Assembly (NCBI GenBank): GCA_963777905.1
Contig: CAVZSM010000002.1
Location: forward strand, 227,581-291,580
Origin: Trebonia sp963777905
GTDB taxonomy: Bacteria; Actinomycetota; Actinomycetes; Streptosporangiales; Streptosporangiaceae
Direction: 5' to 3'
Length of the DNA stretch: 64,000 bases
Part shown: piece by piece, positions 17,288 through 25,241 of the stretch
How the letters are laid out: every line of letters starts with the position of its first letter
Position numbering within the stretch: position 1 is the first letter of the stretch
Translations under genes and position numbers: made by a program
The notes under the pieces: model-generated
The model's database searches: none
What the model saw: only the letters and a program-made list of their open reading frames with translations
What the model was told of the DNA's origin: nothing

Positions 17288-17340
17288 CATGATCACGTAA
17301 GAAAAATCTTCTATACGCATGCTTTTCTTTCGTGATCATG
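17288..17340. promoter_or_regulatory. AT-rich 18-bp imperfect inverted repeat upstream of the GNAT gene
   Basis: The left arm 17288-17305 (CATGATCACG then T then AAGAAAA) mirrors the right arm 17323-17340 (TTTTCTT then T then CGTGATCATG), with 17 of 18 positions complementary. The 17-nt spacer holds a TATACG -10-like box. It is far more AT-rich than its surroundings and is probably an operator or a structured promoter for the gene at 17382. Confidence 0.6.
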
Positions 17341-17381
17341 GAATCTTGATGGGCCCGGGCCTAGCTGGAGAAGGAGCGTGC

Positions 17382-17897
17382 ATGTCCGGTGACGTGAACG
17401 ATGTGCTCGTCCGCCCGATGGAGGCTGGCGACGCCGGGCCGGTGCTGGCGATCTACCAGGCCGGGCTGGATACCGGGCAGGCCAGCTTCGAGGTCACCGC
17501 CCCGGCGTGGGAGGACTTCGACGCCGGCAAGCTCCCCGCCCACCGGCATGTGGCCGTCGACGCGGGCACCGGAGAGGTGCTCGGGTGGGCCGCCGCCATC
17601 GCGGTGTCCGACCGCTGCGTGTACGCGGGAGTGGTTGAGCACAGCGTCTACGTGCACCCGGGGCACAAGCGGCGGGGCATCGGCGCGGCCCTGCTCGCCG
17701 CGCTGGTCGAGTCGACGGAGGCGGCCGGGATCTGGACCATCCAGAGCGGCGTGTTCCCGGAGAACACCGCCAGCCTGCGGCTGCACCGGCAGGCCGGGTT
17801 CCGCGTCGTCGGCACCAGGGAACGGATCGGCCGCCACCACGGCGAGTGGCGGGATGTGGTCCTGATCGAACGGCGCAGCGCGGCGGCCGGCCGCTAG
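17382..17897 (+). CDS. GNAT N-acetyltransferase, phosphinothricin/methionine-sulfoximine acetyltransferase-like
   Basis: A 171-residue acetyl-CoA-dependent transferase. VRPMEAGDAGPVLAIYQAG and ASFEVTAPAWEDFD match the Pat/YncA group. The acetyl-CoA loop is VHPGHKRRGIGAALL (Q/RxxGxG/A motif), followed by VFPENTASLRLHRQAGFRVVGTRERIG. These enzymes acetylate glutamate analogues or other small amines in the cytoplasm. ATG 17382 has a GAGAAGGAG ribosome-binding site. A large AT-rich inverted repeat lies just upstream, so the gene is probably regulated. Its stop codon shares the tetranucleotide CTAG with the stop of the convergent ctaG. Confidence 0.87.
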   Translation: MSGDVNDVLVRPMEAGDAGPVLAIYQAGLDTGQASFEVTAPAWEDFDAGKLPAHRHVAVDAGTGEVLGWAAAIAVSDRCVYAGVVEHSVYVHPGHKRRGIGAALLAALVESTEAAGIWTIQSGVFPENTASLRLHRQAGFRVVGTRERIGRHHGEWRDVVLIERRSAAAGR

Positions 17898-18907
17898 GCG
17901 TTCTTGAAGCGCTCGGTGAAGCGGGGGTCGTTCTCCCACCAGGGGCGCTCGGCATCGGAGGTGTCGTCGCCGCCCTCGTGCGCCTCCGGGGCACTGGCGG
18001 CTTCCCTGGCGTCGGCGGCCTCCCTGGCGTCGAGTTCCGCGTCGATCGCGGCGGCCTCCGCCTTGTCCTCGCGCATCATCTGGATCAGCTGGACGGCGAG
18101 GAACGGCAGCCCCACGAAGTCGCCGAGGATCCAGATCACGCCGCCGCCGATGACCTGGCTGGTGGCCAGGGACGGGCCCCACGGGTAGCCGACCGCGTGG
18201 TAGTAGGGGCCGGCGATCAGGTTGTTGTCCGCGATCACCGCGATGCCGAAGAACGCGTCCCCGATCACCTCGGCCGCGGTGATCCACATGGCGACGCCGT
18301 ACAAGTACTCCTTCGGCACCGGGTCGACGCGCAGCAGTGTCCAGAAGAACACGAAGCCCGGGATCATCAGCGCCAGGTAGGTGAGTTCCCTGACGGTCCC
18401 GCTGTGGAACACCGCCGTGTACCAGGACGTGAAGTACATCACCATGGGCACCGCGACCAGCGCCAGCGCGGTGATGGCCGGGAAGGTCACGACCCGCGCG
18501 GCCCGGCTCCTGACGACGGTGTGCACGCTTCTCGCTGTTCGGGGGAACGCGGTCTCGGTCAGCGTGAGCGGCTTGCCCATGGCCAGGAACAGCGGCACGA
18601 CCAGCACGAGCAGCACCGTCTGCACTGCCCGCGGGTAGAACAGCACCCACTGGTAAACCCCGACCCAGGACATCGTGGCGATGACGAGGAACCCCAGGCC
18701 CAGGCCGCAGAAGGCGATCACGCGCCCGGTCCCCCACTGGCCGCCGCCCCGCCTGACCTTCCGCACCGCGAAGAGGTAGCAGCCGCCGAGCACGACGACG
18801 AGCGCGATCATCGCGGGGTCCGCGGTCCATTCCGTGAACGCGCGTCCAAGGGTCAGTTGCGGCGGCCCGGTGTATCCAGCTGCGTATCCAGCTGCGAGCG
18901 ACGCCAT
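17894..18907 (-). CDS. ctaG: Cytochrome c oxidase assembly factor CtaG-like membrane protein
   Basis: A 337-residue caa3-type CtaG protein with about seven transmembrane helices. Family features include FYPRAVQTVLLVLVVPLFLAMGKPLTL, MVMYFTSWYTAVFHS and DNNLIAGPYYHAVGYPWG. A charged tail rich in Glu and Ala forms the last 50 residues. It is thought to deliver copper to, or help assemble, the aa3 oxidase, consistent with ctaCDF nearby. ATG 18907 is chosen because the family starts just before the first helix. The stop overlaps the GNAT stop at 17894-17897 in convergent orientation. Confidence 0.88.
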   Translation of the reverse strand: MASLAAGYAAGYTGPPQLTLGRAFTEWTADPAMIALVVVLGGCYLFAVRKVRRGGGQWGTGRVIAFCGLGLGFLVIATMSWVGVYQWVLFYPRAVQTVLLVLVVPLFLAMGKPLTLTETAFPRTARSVHTVVRSRAARVVTFPAITALALVAVPMVMYFTSWYTAVFHSGTVRELTYLALMIPGFVFFWTLLRVDPVPKEYLYGVAMWITAAEVIGDAFFGIAVIADNNLIAGPYYHAVGYPWGPSLATSQVIGGGVIWILGDFVGLPFLAVQLIQMMREDKAEAAAIDAELDAREAADAREAASAPEAHEGGDDTSDAERPWWENDPRFTERFKNA

Positions 18908-19129
18908 GCCCGCTACGCTACCGCCCTGCCGCGCCACCCGCGCCGGGAGCCCCGGCACCTGCGCCCGCGCCCCACTGAGGAGCAGAACGTTACGCTCTTC
19001 TTGCTGTTATCAGCCTTTTCGCGTTATTTGCTGTCCCTAAGTCATTCGGGTGCCGGCCGGGGGGCACGTGCGGGGCGGCGTTCGCGTTGGACAGGTGGCA
19101 GGAACCATAGGCGGCGAATGGGGAACGCG

Positions 19130-19609
19130 GTGTTCGAGAAGTTCACTGACCGGGCGCGGCGGGTTGTGGTGCGGGCGCAGGAAGAGGCCAGGGCGCTCAA
19201 CCACGACTTCATCGGCACGGAGCACATCTTGCTCGGCCTGGTCGGCGAGGGCCAGGGGGTAGCGGCCAAGGCGCTCGAGTCGCTCGGCATCAGCCTGGAG
19301 ACGGTCCGCCAGCGCGTCGAGGACGCCGTGCCCCCGGGCCAGTACTCGCGGCCCGGGCACATTCCGTTCACCCCGCGCGCCAAGAAGGTGCTCGAGCTGT
19401 CGCTGAGCGAGGCGAAGCTGTTGGGGCACCGCTACATCGGCACCGAGCACATCCTGCTCGGCCTGCTGCGCGAGGGTGAAGGCGTGGCCGTCCAGGTCCT
19501 GGCCGCGCTTGGCGCGGACCTGGACGGCGTCCGCGAACGGGTCATCCAGCTGCTGGCCGAATACCAGGCCAGGAAGGATGGTCCAGCGGCCAGCGGCAGC
19601 GCCGGTTAG
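19130..19609 (+). CDS. Stand-alone ClpC-type N-terminal (Clp repeat) domain protein
   Basis: A 159-residue protein made of the two Clp N repeats: FTDRARRVVVRAQEEARALNH...IGTEHILLGLVGEGQGVAAKAL, then FTPRAKKVLELSLSEAKLLGH...IGTEHILLGLLREGEGVAVQVL. This matches the N-domain of ClpC, which binds adaptors and substrates, but no AAA+ ATPase or ClpP-binding loop follows; the protein ends after LLAEYQARKDG. GTG 19130 is chosen because ClpC proteins begin MFE(K/R)FTDRA and GGGGAA lies upstream; ATG 19118 adds four residues. It may act as a decoy, adaptor or sensor. It faces adoK convergently. Confidence 0.85.
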   Translation: MFEKFTDRARRVVVRAQEEARALNHDFIGTEHILLGLVGEGQGVAAKALESLGISLETVRQRVEDAVPPGQYSRPGHIPFTPRAKKVLELSLSEAKLLGHRYIGTEHILLGLLREGEGVAVQVLAALGADLDGVRERVIQLLAEYQARKDGPAASGSAG

Positions 19610-19670
19610 CCCGGCCGGCGGGAACCGGCCCGGGGCAGGTGCCACGGGGTCCGTCCGGGAGCAAAGAAGA

Positions 19671-19688
19671 GGGCCCCGCCAGGGGCCC
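19671..19688. terminator. Bidirectional terminator hairpin between the Clp-N gene and adoK
   Basis: GGGCCCC (19671-19677) pairs with GGGGCCC (19682-19688) around GCCA. It sits between convergent genes. Confidence 0.6.
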
Positions 19689-19722
19689 CGGAGGGCCGGG
19701 CTGGCGGAGCCCGAAGACGTGG

Positions 19723-20693
19723 TTAGCTCAGGCGGGACGTGAGTTCCGTGGCGGCCGTGTCGCCGTAGGCGGTGGCCGCGCGCTCGGCGAGCGTCGCCGA
19801 CTTGAGCTCGTACTCCTGCGGGCCCACCGTCTCGAGGACGTGCACGGCCATCAGGTTGCCGAGCTGGATCGCGCGCTCGGTGGACAGGCCCCAGGCCACG
19901 GCGGCAAGGAAGCCGCAGCGGAACGCGTCGCCCGCGCCGGTCGGCTCCACGAACTTGGCGTCAGGGACCGGGCCGACGATGACCGGCTCCTCGCCCTTCT
20001 GCTCGACCCGGGCGCCGGCCGCGCCGAGGGTGATGATGCGGTCGTGACCCGCTCCAGGATGTCCGCGTTGGACCATCCGGTCTTCGACTCGATCACCGCT
20101 TCCTCGTACTCGTTGCAGAACAAGTACGTGGCGCCCTCGATCAGCGTGCGCATCGAGTCGCCGTCGAGGAAGGCCACCTGCTGCGAGAAGTCCGCGGCAA
20201 ACGGGACGCCCGCCGCGCGGCAGTCGCTGGTGTACTGCTGCATCGCGGCCGGGTCGCCCGCGCCGATCAGCACGAGGTCCACGCCGTTGGCGGCCACGAG
20301 GCTGGCGATGTCGATCTCGCAGTCCTCGCTCATCGCGCCGGGGTAAAACGACGCGATCTGGTTGCCCACCGTGTCGTTCGTCGCGACGAACCGGGCGGTG
20401 TGCTTGGTGGCCGACGTGCGCACCCCGGACGTGTCGACGCCGTGGGCGTCCAGCCAGTCGCGGTACTCGGCGAAGTCCGCGCCGACGCTGCCCACGAGCA
20501 GCGGGTTAAGCCCGAGGCAGCCCAGGCCGAAGGCGATGTTCCCGGCCACGCCGCCGCGCCGGATCTCCAGGTCGCCCACGAGGAACGACAGCGAGACCTT
20601 GTCCAGCTTCTCGGCGATGAGCGTGTCGGTGAACTTCCCGGAGAACATCATCAGGTGGTCGGTCGCGATCGACCCGGTGACAGCTATTCGCAT
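19723..20693 (-). pseudogene. adoK: Adenosine kinase-like PfkB-family sugar kinase, single-base frameshift
   Basis: The N-terminal part (MRIAVTGSIATDHLMMFSGKF ... IASFYPGAMSEDCEIDI) closely resembles the mycobacterial adenosine kinase AdoK (Rv2202c type). After NADILERVT near 20045 the frame breaks; the C-terminal part with the PfkB signature PTGAGDAFRCGFLAA lies in the adjacent frame and stops at 19723. Restoring one base (ACGACC read as ACGGACC) rejoins the two halves as ...ERVTDRIITLGA.... The enzyme would phosphorylate adenosine to AMP for purine salvage. The gene is followed upstream by erpA, as in mycobacteria. A deletion in such a conserved gene could equally be a sequence error. Confidence 0.83.
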
Positions 20694-20699
20694 TGTGGG

Positions 20700-20705
20700 A
20701 GGTTA
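20700..20705 (-). promoter_or_regulatory. -10 box TAACCT, candidate leaderless promoter of adoK
   Basis: On the minus strand TAACCT is followed by 6 nt and then the ATG at 20693. Confidence 0.45.
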
Positions 20706-20721
20706 CCGGTGCGAGGTGCGA

Positions 20722-21072
20722 TCAGTGGAAAGAATCGCCGCAGGCGCAGGAGCCCGTCGCGTTCGGGTTGTCGATCGTGAAGCCCTGCTTCTCGATCGTG
20801 TCCACGAAGTCGACCGTCGCACCGGTGAGGTACGGGGCGGACATCTTGTCGGTGACCACTTCGACGCCGCTGAACGCCGCGACGACATCGCCGTCGAACG
20901 AGCGCTCATCGAAGTAGAGCTGGTAGCGCAGCCCGGAGCATCCGCCCGGCTGCACGGCCACGCGCAGCCGCAGGTCATCCCGGCCCTCCTGGGCCAGCAG
21001 CGCGCCTACCTTGGTGGCGGCGGCCTGCGTGAGGACAATCCCCTGCTGCGTCACTTCGTCCTGAACGGTCAT
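20722..21072 (-). CDS. erpA: Iron-sulfur cluster insertion protein, A-type carrier (ErpA/HesB)
   Basis: A 116-residue A-type carrier. Family features are LTQAAATKVGALLAQEG, the first cysteine in VQPGGCSGLRYQL and the C-terminal CACG motif just before the end, giving the three cysteines that hold the cluster. It transfers [Fe-S] clusters to target enzymes in the cytoplasm. The neighbourhood ctaC/adoK/erpA is conserved in Actinobacteria (Rv2200c, Rv2202c, Rv2204c in M. tuberculosis). ATG 21072 is preceded by GGGAG about 10 nt upstream. Confidence 0.93.
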   Translation of the reverse strand: MTVQDEVTQQGIVLTQAAATKVGALLAQEGRDDLRLRVAVQPGGCSGLRYQLYFDERSFDGDVVAAFSGVEVVTDKMSAPYLTGATVDFVDTIEKQGFTIDNPNATGSCACGDSFH

Positions 21073-21186
21073 CTGTGACTAGCTCCCGTCGTTACGTGTC
21101 ATGCCGCCAGCGCGGCATCGTCGTACGCCTTCAACCATATGCCCCTGGCCGGCATTCCTGCCACGTGGCAATGAACACGGCCCGGG

Positions 21187-21771
21187 TCACATACCCGGGG
21201 CGCCCCACACGGGGAACCACCTGGTAAGGTCCTGCTCGATCTTCAGGTCGTCGGCGAGCGCGTTCTTGATCTGGATCTCGAGCGCGTTGTCCCGCTCCTG
21301 GCCGGACAGCGGGGCGAACGGGTAGAACGTCCCCCGCTTGTACAGGTAGACGAGCGCGAGCCGGCGCTCGCGCTCGTCCTTGAAGGCCACCAGCGTGCAC
21401 AGCAGCTGCGGGCCGAACCCGTTGTCGACCAGCGCGCTGTTCACCGCGTGCAGGTCGGTGACCAGGGCGTCGAGCTCGTCGCTCAGGTGGCTGCTGACCA
21501 GCCAGGTGTAGCCGTAGCTGTCCCTTGTCACCTCGACGGGCAGCCCGCCGCCCGGCTTGCCCGCGTCCATGTTGAGCAGGTCGCGGACGTCGGACTCGAT
21601 GTCGCTGAACGTCTTGCCCTCCACGGAGCGGAAGCACACCGAGCCGGACCCGGTCGGGGTGAACCCCGACGACGCCTGCAACGTGATGGCCGCGGACGGC
21701 AGCGCGAACAGGTCGTCGAGCTTCGGCTGGACCGGCTTGGTCCGGCCGAGCAGCGTGTCAAGGAAGCCCAT
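21187..21771 (-). CDS. pspAB: PspA-associated protein PspAB
   Basis: A 194-residue soluble protein starting MGFLDTLLGR, which is typical of PspAB. It has SGSVCFRSVEGKTFSDIE and the C-terminal region LALVYLYKRGTFYPFAP...DLTRWFPVWGAPGM. The family has no known enzymatic activity and co-occurs with PspA, PspAA and M48 peptidases. Here the start overlaps the stop of the htpX-like gene by one base (TAATG), so the two are co-translated. The likely role is in a membrane-integrity response; the mechanism is unknown. Confidence 0.82.
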   Translation of the reverse strand: MGFLDTLLGRTKPVQPKLDDLFALPSAAITLQASSGFTPTGSGSVCFRSVEGKTFSDIESDVRDLLNMDAGKPGGGLPVEVTRDSYGYTWLVSSHLSDELDALVTDLHAVNSALVDNGFGPQLLCTLVAFKDERERRLALVYLYKRGTFYPFAPLSGQERDNALEIQIKNALADDLKIEQDLTRWFPVWGAPGM

Positions 21772-22781
21772 TAGTCGCCTGAGCCCGCGCTCAATCCGCC
21801 CGGGGTGGGCTGGCCGAGCTCGCGCTGGATCTTCGCCAGCTGCTCCAGGCGCTTCTCCAGGCTCGGGTGGGTGGAGAACAGCTGCGACAGGCTCTTCCCG
21901 CCGCCGCCACCTCCGCCGCCTCCGCCGCCGGTGAGCTTCATCGCCGGCGCGAAGTAGAACGCGTTCAGCGGCTCGGCGGCCCGCAGGTCCTCGTTCGGGA
22001 TGCGGGACATCCCCTGGCTGACCTTCATCAGCGCGCTCGCCAGCGCGCTCGGCTGGCCGGTGAGCAGCGCGCCGCTGCGGTCGGCCGCCAGCTCCCGGTA
22101 CCTGGACAGCACCCGGATCAGCAGGAAGCTGACCGCGTACACCACGACCGATACCGCCATGATGATCAGGACCACGGGGATCCCGCCCTGGTTGTTGTTG
22201 CTGCTCCGCCGTCCGCCGCCGAAGATCTCGGAGTAGAAGGCGAACCGCACCAGCAGGCCCGCCACGATCGCGAGCAGGCTCGCGACGGTCATGACCTGGA
22301 CGTCCTTGTGCGCTACGTGCGACAGCTCGTGCGCCAGCACGCCCTCTTTCTCCTCGGGAGTGAGGCTGCTGCGGTACATCAGGCCCTCGGTCACGCACAG
22401 CACCGAGTTCTTGCTGTTGCGGCCGGTGGCGAAGGCGTTGGGCATGGCGGTCGGGGCGATCGCCACCCGCGGCTTGTCCATGTCCGCGAGCGCGCACAGC
22501 CGGTCCACGATCGCGTGCAGCTCCGGCTCCTCCTGCGGGGTAACGACCCTCGCGCCGGCCGCGGACAGCGCGATCTTGTCCGAGTAGAACAGCGAGGCGA
22601 TGGCACTGCCGCCGCCGAAGATAAGGGCGACGAGCACGATCGCCGCGCCCGACGCGTGAACCGCCGTCAAGATGCCGATAATGGCGGCGACGAACGCGAC
22701 GAATACCAGTCCCAGGAGGAACATCGTCACGGTCATCCGTACGGTCAGCCCCCGGTCAGGCGCATACCTGGTACGCGCCAT
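21771..22781 (-). CDS. htpX: M48-family membrane metalloprotease, HtpX-like
   Basis: A 336-residue inner-membrane zinc protease. Two helices lie at about residues 17-65, the zinc motif is HELSH near residue 152 with the third ligand Glu in RYRELAADR, and two further helices lie between. A run of 11 glycines (near residue 290) precedes the C-terminal HPSLEKRLEQL. HtpX degrades damaged membrane proteins. It is linked to pspAB by overlapping codons and lies next to pspAA-pspA. ATG 22781 has a GGAGG ribosome-binding site. The poly-glycine run is a length-variable site by nature. Confidence 0.92.
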   Translation of the reverse strand: MARTRYAPDRGLTVRMTVTMFLLGLVFVAFVAAIIGILTAVHASGAAIVLVALIFGGGSAIASLFYSDKIALSAAGARVVTPQEEPELHAIVDRLCALADMDKPRVAIAPTAMPNAFATGRNSKNSVLCVTEGLMYRSSLTPEEKEGVLAHELSHVAHKDVQVMTVASLLAIVAGLLVRFAFYSEIFGGGRRSSNNNQGGIPVVLIIMAVSVVVYAVSFLLIRVLSRYRELAADRSGALLTGQPSALASALMKVSQGMSRIPNEDLRAAEPLNAFYFAPAMKLTGGGGGGGGGGGKSLSQLFSTHPSLEKRLEQLAKIQRELGQPTPGGLSAGSGD

Positions 22782-22936
22782 ATGGCACCTCCGATCACGC
22801 CAGGCCGCTTTGTCCCTGTATGGGGCTCTGCCTGGTCCTATGGGGAATCTACCTGAAGAACACTCAAGGAAAGCTGAAGCGTCCCGCAGAGACAGCCAAA
22901 AGGGCTCCCGCCGTTACGCCCTTGGCGAATGCGCGG

Positions 22937-23230
22937 TTACGGATGGCCGATCGAGTCGCCGGGGAGCGTGCCGTCGGCGAGGAGCTTACGCACTTCATCG
23001 ACGCTGGCGTCCGAGAACGGCAGGATGTAGTCGGCGGTCACGAACGTGTCATCAGGCACCGTCGTGCCCGACTCCCGGACCAGGCCCACCGCCGCGCCGA
23101 GAGCAGCGCGGAACGCGGTGTCGTCGTGCTTTCCGACCGCGGCGTCCAGCTCGGCGTCGAGCGCGGTCAGCCTGGCCGCCACGTCGGCGTCAACCTGGAA
23201 CTGGCCCTCGCCGAGAATCCGGACGATCAC
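22937..23230 (-). CDS. pspAA: PspA-associated protein PspAA
   Basis: A 97-residue protein beginning VIVRILGEGQFQVDADVAARL, which matches the PspAA family of Actinobacteria and archaea. Two acidic helical segments are followed by DYILPFSDASVDEVRKLLADGTLPGD. GTG 23230 overlaps the pspA stop (GTGA), so the pair is co-translated. The protein probably binds PspA or modulates its assembly on the membrane. It has no catalytic motif. Confidence 0.85.
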   Translation of the reverse strand: MIVRILGEGQFQVDADVAARLTALDAELDAAVGKHDDTAFRAALGAAVGLVRESGTTVPDDTFVTADYILPFSDASVDEVRKLLADGTLPGDSIGHP

Positions 23231-24024
23231 GACCCGTCACCCGCTTGCGGCTGCTCCGCCGCCTGCGTGGCCTCCGAACCGCTCGAGTCCCCGTTGGCGC
23301 TGGCCTCGAGCTGCGGCGTCGAACCCGCGGAGAGCTCGCCTTTCATCTGCGCCAGCTCGGCCTCGACCGAGTGGTCCGCGCCGAGCTTGTCGAGTTCCGC
23401 CTGGATGGCGTCTTGCGGGCCGCTCACGTGGTCCTCGAGCGCGCCCGAGGCGAGCAGCTCGTCGATCGCGCCGGCCCGGGCCTGCATCTGCGCCGTCTTG
23501 TCCTCGGCGCGCTGGATCGCCAGGCCGACGTCGCCCATTTCCTCCGAGATGCCGGAGAAGGCCTCGTTGATGCGGGTCTGCGCCTCGGCCGCGGTGTAGG
23601 TCGCCTTGATGGTTTCCTTCCTGGTGCGGAAGGCGTCCACCTTGGACTGCAGCCGCTGCGAGGCGAGCGTCAGCTTCTCTTCCTGCTCTTGCAGGTTCGC
23701 GTACTGCCCCTGCAGGTCGTTGAGCTGACCTTGCAGGCCGGCCTTGTTCTGCAGGGCGGCCCGCGCCAGGTCCTCGCGGCCCTTCGACAGCGCGTCGCGC
23801 GCCTGGTTGTCGCGGCGGTCGACCTCTTTCTGCAGCGAGTTCATCTGCAGCTCGACACGCTTGCGGGAGGTGGCGACGTCAGCGACCCCGCGCCGGACCC
23901 GCGTCAGCATCTCGACCTGCTGCTGGTAGGAATAGTCCAGGGTCTCGCGAGGGTCTTCCATCCGGTCCAGCGCCTTGTTGGCCTTGGCCCGGAAAATCAG
24001 CGAGACTCGCTTCATCACGCTCAT
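23227..24024 (-). CDS. pspA: Phage-shock-protein A / VIPP1 family membrane-stress protein
   Basis: A 265-residue PspA/IM30 protein. The N-terminal amphipathic helix (MKRVSLIFRAKANKALDRMEDP) is followed by long coiled coil (about residues 25-190, with LNDLQGQYANLQEQEEKLTLAS) and an acidic Ser/Gln-rich tail. The ESCRT-III-like fold coats damaged membranes and limits proton leak. ATG 24024 gives MSVMKRVSL; ATG 24015 is also possible. It forms a two-gene unit with pspAA and lies next to htpX-pspAB. No pspB, pspC or pspF homologue is nearby. It is divergent from the DUF3043 gene. Confidence 0.92.
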   Translation of the reverse strand: MSVMKRVSLIFRAKANKALDRMEDPRETLDYSYQQQVEMLTRVRRGVADVATSRKRVELQMNSLQKEVDRRDNQARDALSKGREDLARAALQNKAGLQGQLNDLQGQYANLQEQEEKLTLASQRLQSKVDAFRTRKETIKATYTAAEAQTRINEAFSGISEEMGDVGLAIQRAEDKTAQMQARAGAIDELLASGALEDHVSGPQDAIQAELDKLGADHSVEAELAQMKGELSAGSTPQLEASANGDSSGSEATQAAEQPQAGDGS

Positions 24025-24234
24025 AGACGCGGCCGTCCCCTTCATTCTGCTGAGCGCCGCCCCGGGCGGCACGGCGCCACCACGCGACGGCTGATTGCCG
24101 CCGGCTAATCGAAATCAACCCTACGCGCTGCTGCGAGTAGTAGCCACTTATCCTCCCCCCTCTGGACGCCCCTATCCTGGTGCGTCCGCCCCGTTCGGCC
24201 GGGGGGCGAAGTTCGCGGCGTTACCTACTAAGCT

Positions 24235-24888
24235 ATGCCCGTGTTCCGACGCAGCAGCGCCGGGTCGTCAGGCAGCACGGCCGAGGAATCCTCGCCCACG
24301 CAGAGCCAGGAAGCCCCGGCCAAGAACAAGCGGCCCGCCGAGGCGGCCAAGGGCCGGCCCACGCCCAAGCGCAGTGAGGCCGAGCGCGGCAGGTACCAGT
24401 CGATCACCGGGTCGACGACCAGCGGTCGCGGTCCCAGCACCGGGTCCGCTCCCCGGGGCAAGATGACTCCCGAGGACAAGGCCAGGACGCGGTCCGAACG
24501 CGACAAGCGGATGACCGCCATGCGGCGCGGCGAGGAGTGGGCGCTCGGCCCGCGCGACCGCGGCCCGATCAGGAAGCTCGCCAGGGACTACGTGGACAGC
24601 CACCGGCGCCCCAGCGAGTACTACATGTACGTGCTGATCGTGCTGCTCGTCGCGCTGCTCTCGCGCAGCAAAGCGCTGAACACCTACGTCTCGCCGTTCG
24701 TCCTGGTGCTCGTCGTGGTGGTCGTGATCGACGCCTACTTCATCCGCCGCGCGCTGTTCAAGCTGGCCGCGGAACGGTACCCCAACGAGTCCACCCGCGG
24801 CATGACGACCTACGCGGTGATGCGCGCGCTGCAGATCCGCCGGTTCCGGACTCCGGCCCCGCGCCTGAAGCCCGGCGACAAGTTCTAG
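24235..24888 (+). CDS. DUF3043 domain membrane protein
   Basis: A 217-residue protein. The first 115 residues are cytoplasmic and rich in Ser, Lys and Arg (PRGKMTPEDKARTRSERDKR). Then come the DUF3043 landmarks: VDSHRRPSEYYMYVLIVLLVALL, a second helix VSPFVLVLVVVVVIDAYFIRR, and the C-terminal RFRTPAPRLKPGDKF. The function is unknown; the family is confined to Actinobacteria and is often found near adoK and erpA. ATG 24235 has no clear ribosome-binding site and TACCTA lies 7 nt upstream, so it may be leaderless. Confidence 0.88.
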   Translation: MPVFRRSSAGSSGSTAEESSPTQSQEAPAKNKRPAEAAKGRPTPKRSEAERGRYQSITGSTTSGRGPSTGSAPRGKMTPEDKARTRSERDKRMTAMRRGEEWALGPRDRGPIRKLARDYVDSHRRPSEYYMYVLIVLLVALLSRSKALNTYVSPFVLVLVVVVVIDAYFIRRALFKLAAERYPNESTRGMTTYAVMRALQIRRFRTPAPRLKPGDKF

Positions 24889-24904
24889 CGCAGGCCCCGG
24901 GGGG

Positions 24905-25114
24905 TCAGCTTTCGGGGTGGAGGGTCATCGGGCCGTATTCCTTGCGGTCGTCGTCGAGCAGGGTCACCTGGTCGACGCCGGCGTCAAGGAGCCCCCGCCA
25001 GTTCTCGCCTAGCCAGCTCTCGGCGTCCCCCTGGCTGGCGAAGATCGCGTCCTGCAGGCCCGCGCCGGTCAGCACCGCGCCGTCAGCTTTCTCGTACCGC
25101 CACGTCCAGGGCAT
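24905..25114 (-). CDS. Small conserved hypothetical protein
   Basis: A 69-residue soluble protein (MPWTWRYEKADGAVL ... DDDRKEYGPMTLHPES). Aromatic residues at the start and an acidic middle are reminiscent of a small actinobacterial family of unknown function. AAAGG lies upstream of ATG 25114. It is convergent with the DUF3043 gene and separated by 16 nt. No catalytic motif or membrane segment is visible. Confidence 0.7.
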   Translation of the reverse strand: MPWTWRYEKADGAVLTGAGLQDAIFASQGDAESWLGENWRGLLDAGVDQVTLLDDDRKEYGPMTLHPES

Positions 25115-25241
25115 CCCGCCGGGCCTTTCTCTCGCTCCGCCAGCGTTCTTCGGTCATGCGAGATTAACACCGGCGGTCACGTTTAACCGCCCGACCCGAC
25201 ACGCCCCTCCTCGCATCGGCTCAGGCGGTTAGCACGCGGCG

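Noticed and set aside
18952..19056. Possible fourth member of the core-hairpin family
   Set aside because: It has a T-rich stretch ending in GTCC, TGCCGGCC downstream and 8-bp arms, but the core needs gaps and the left arm is 50 nt too far away.
20030..20060. Programmed ribosomal frameshift in adoK
   Set aside because: No slippery heptamer or downstream structure is evident, and the kinase is a single polypeptide in relatives; a base loss is simpler.
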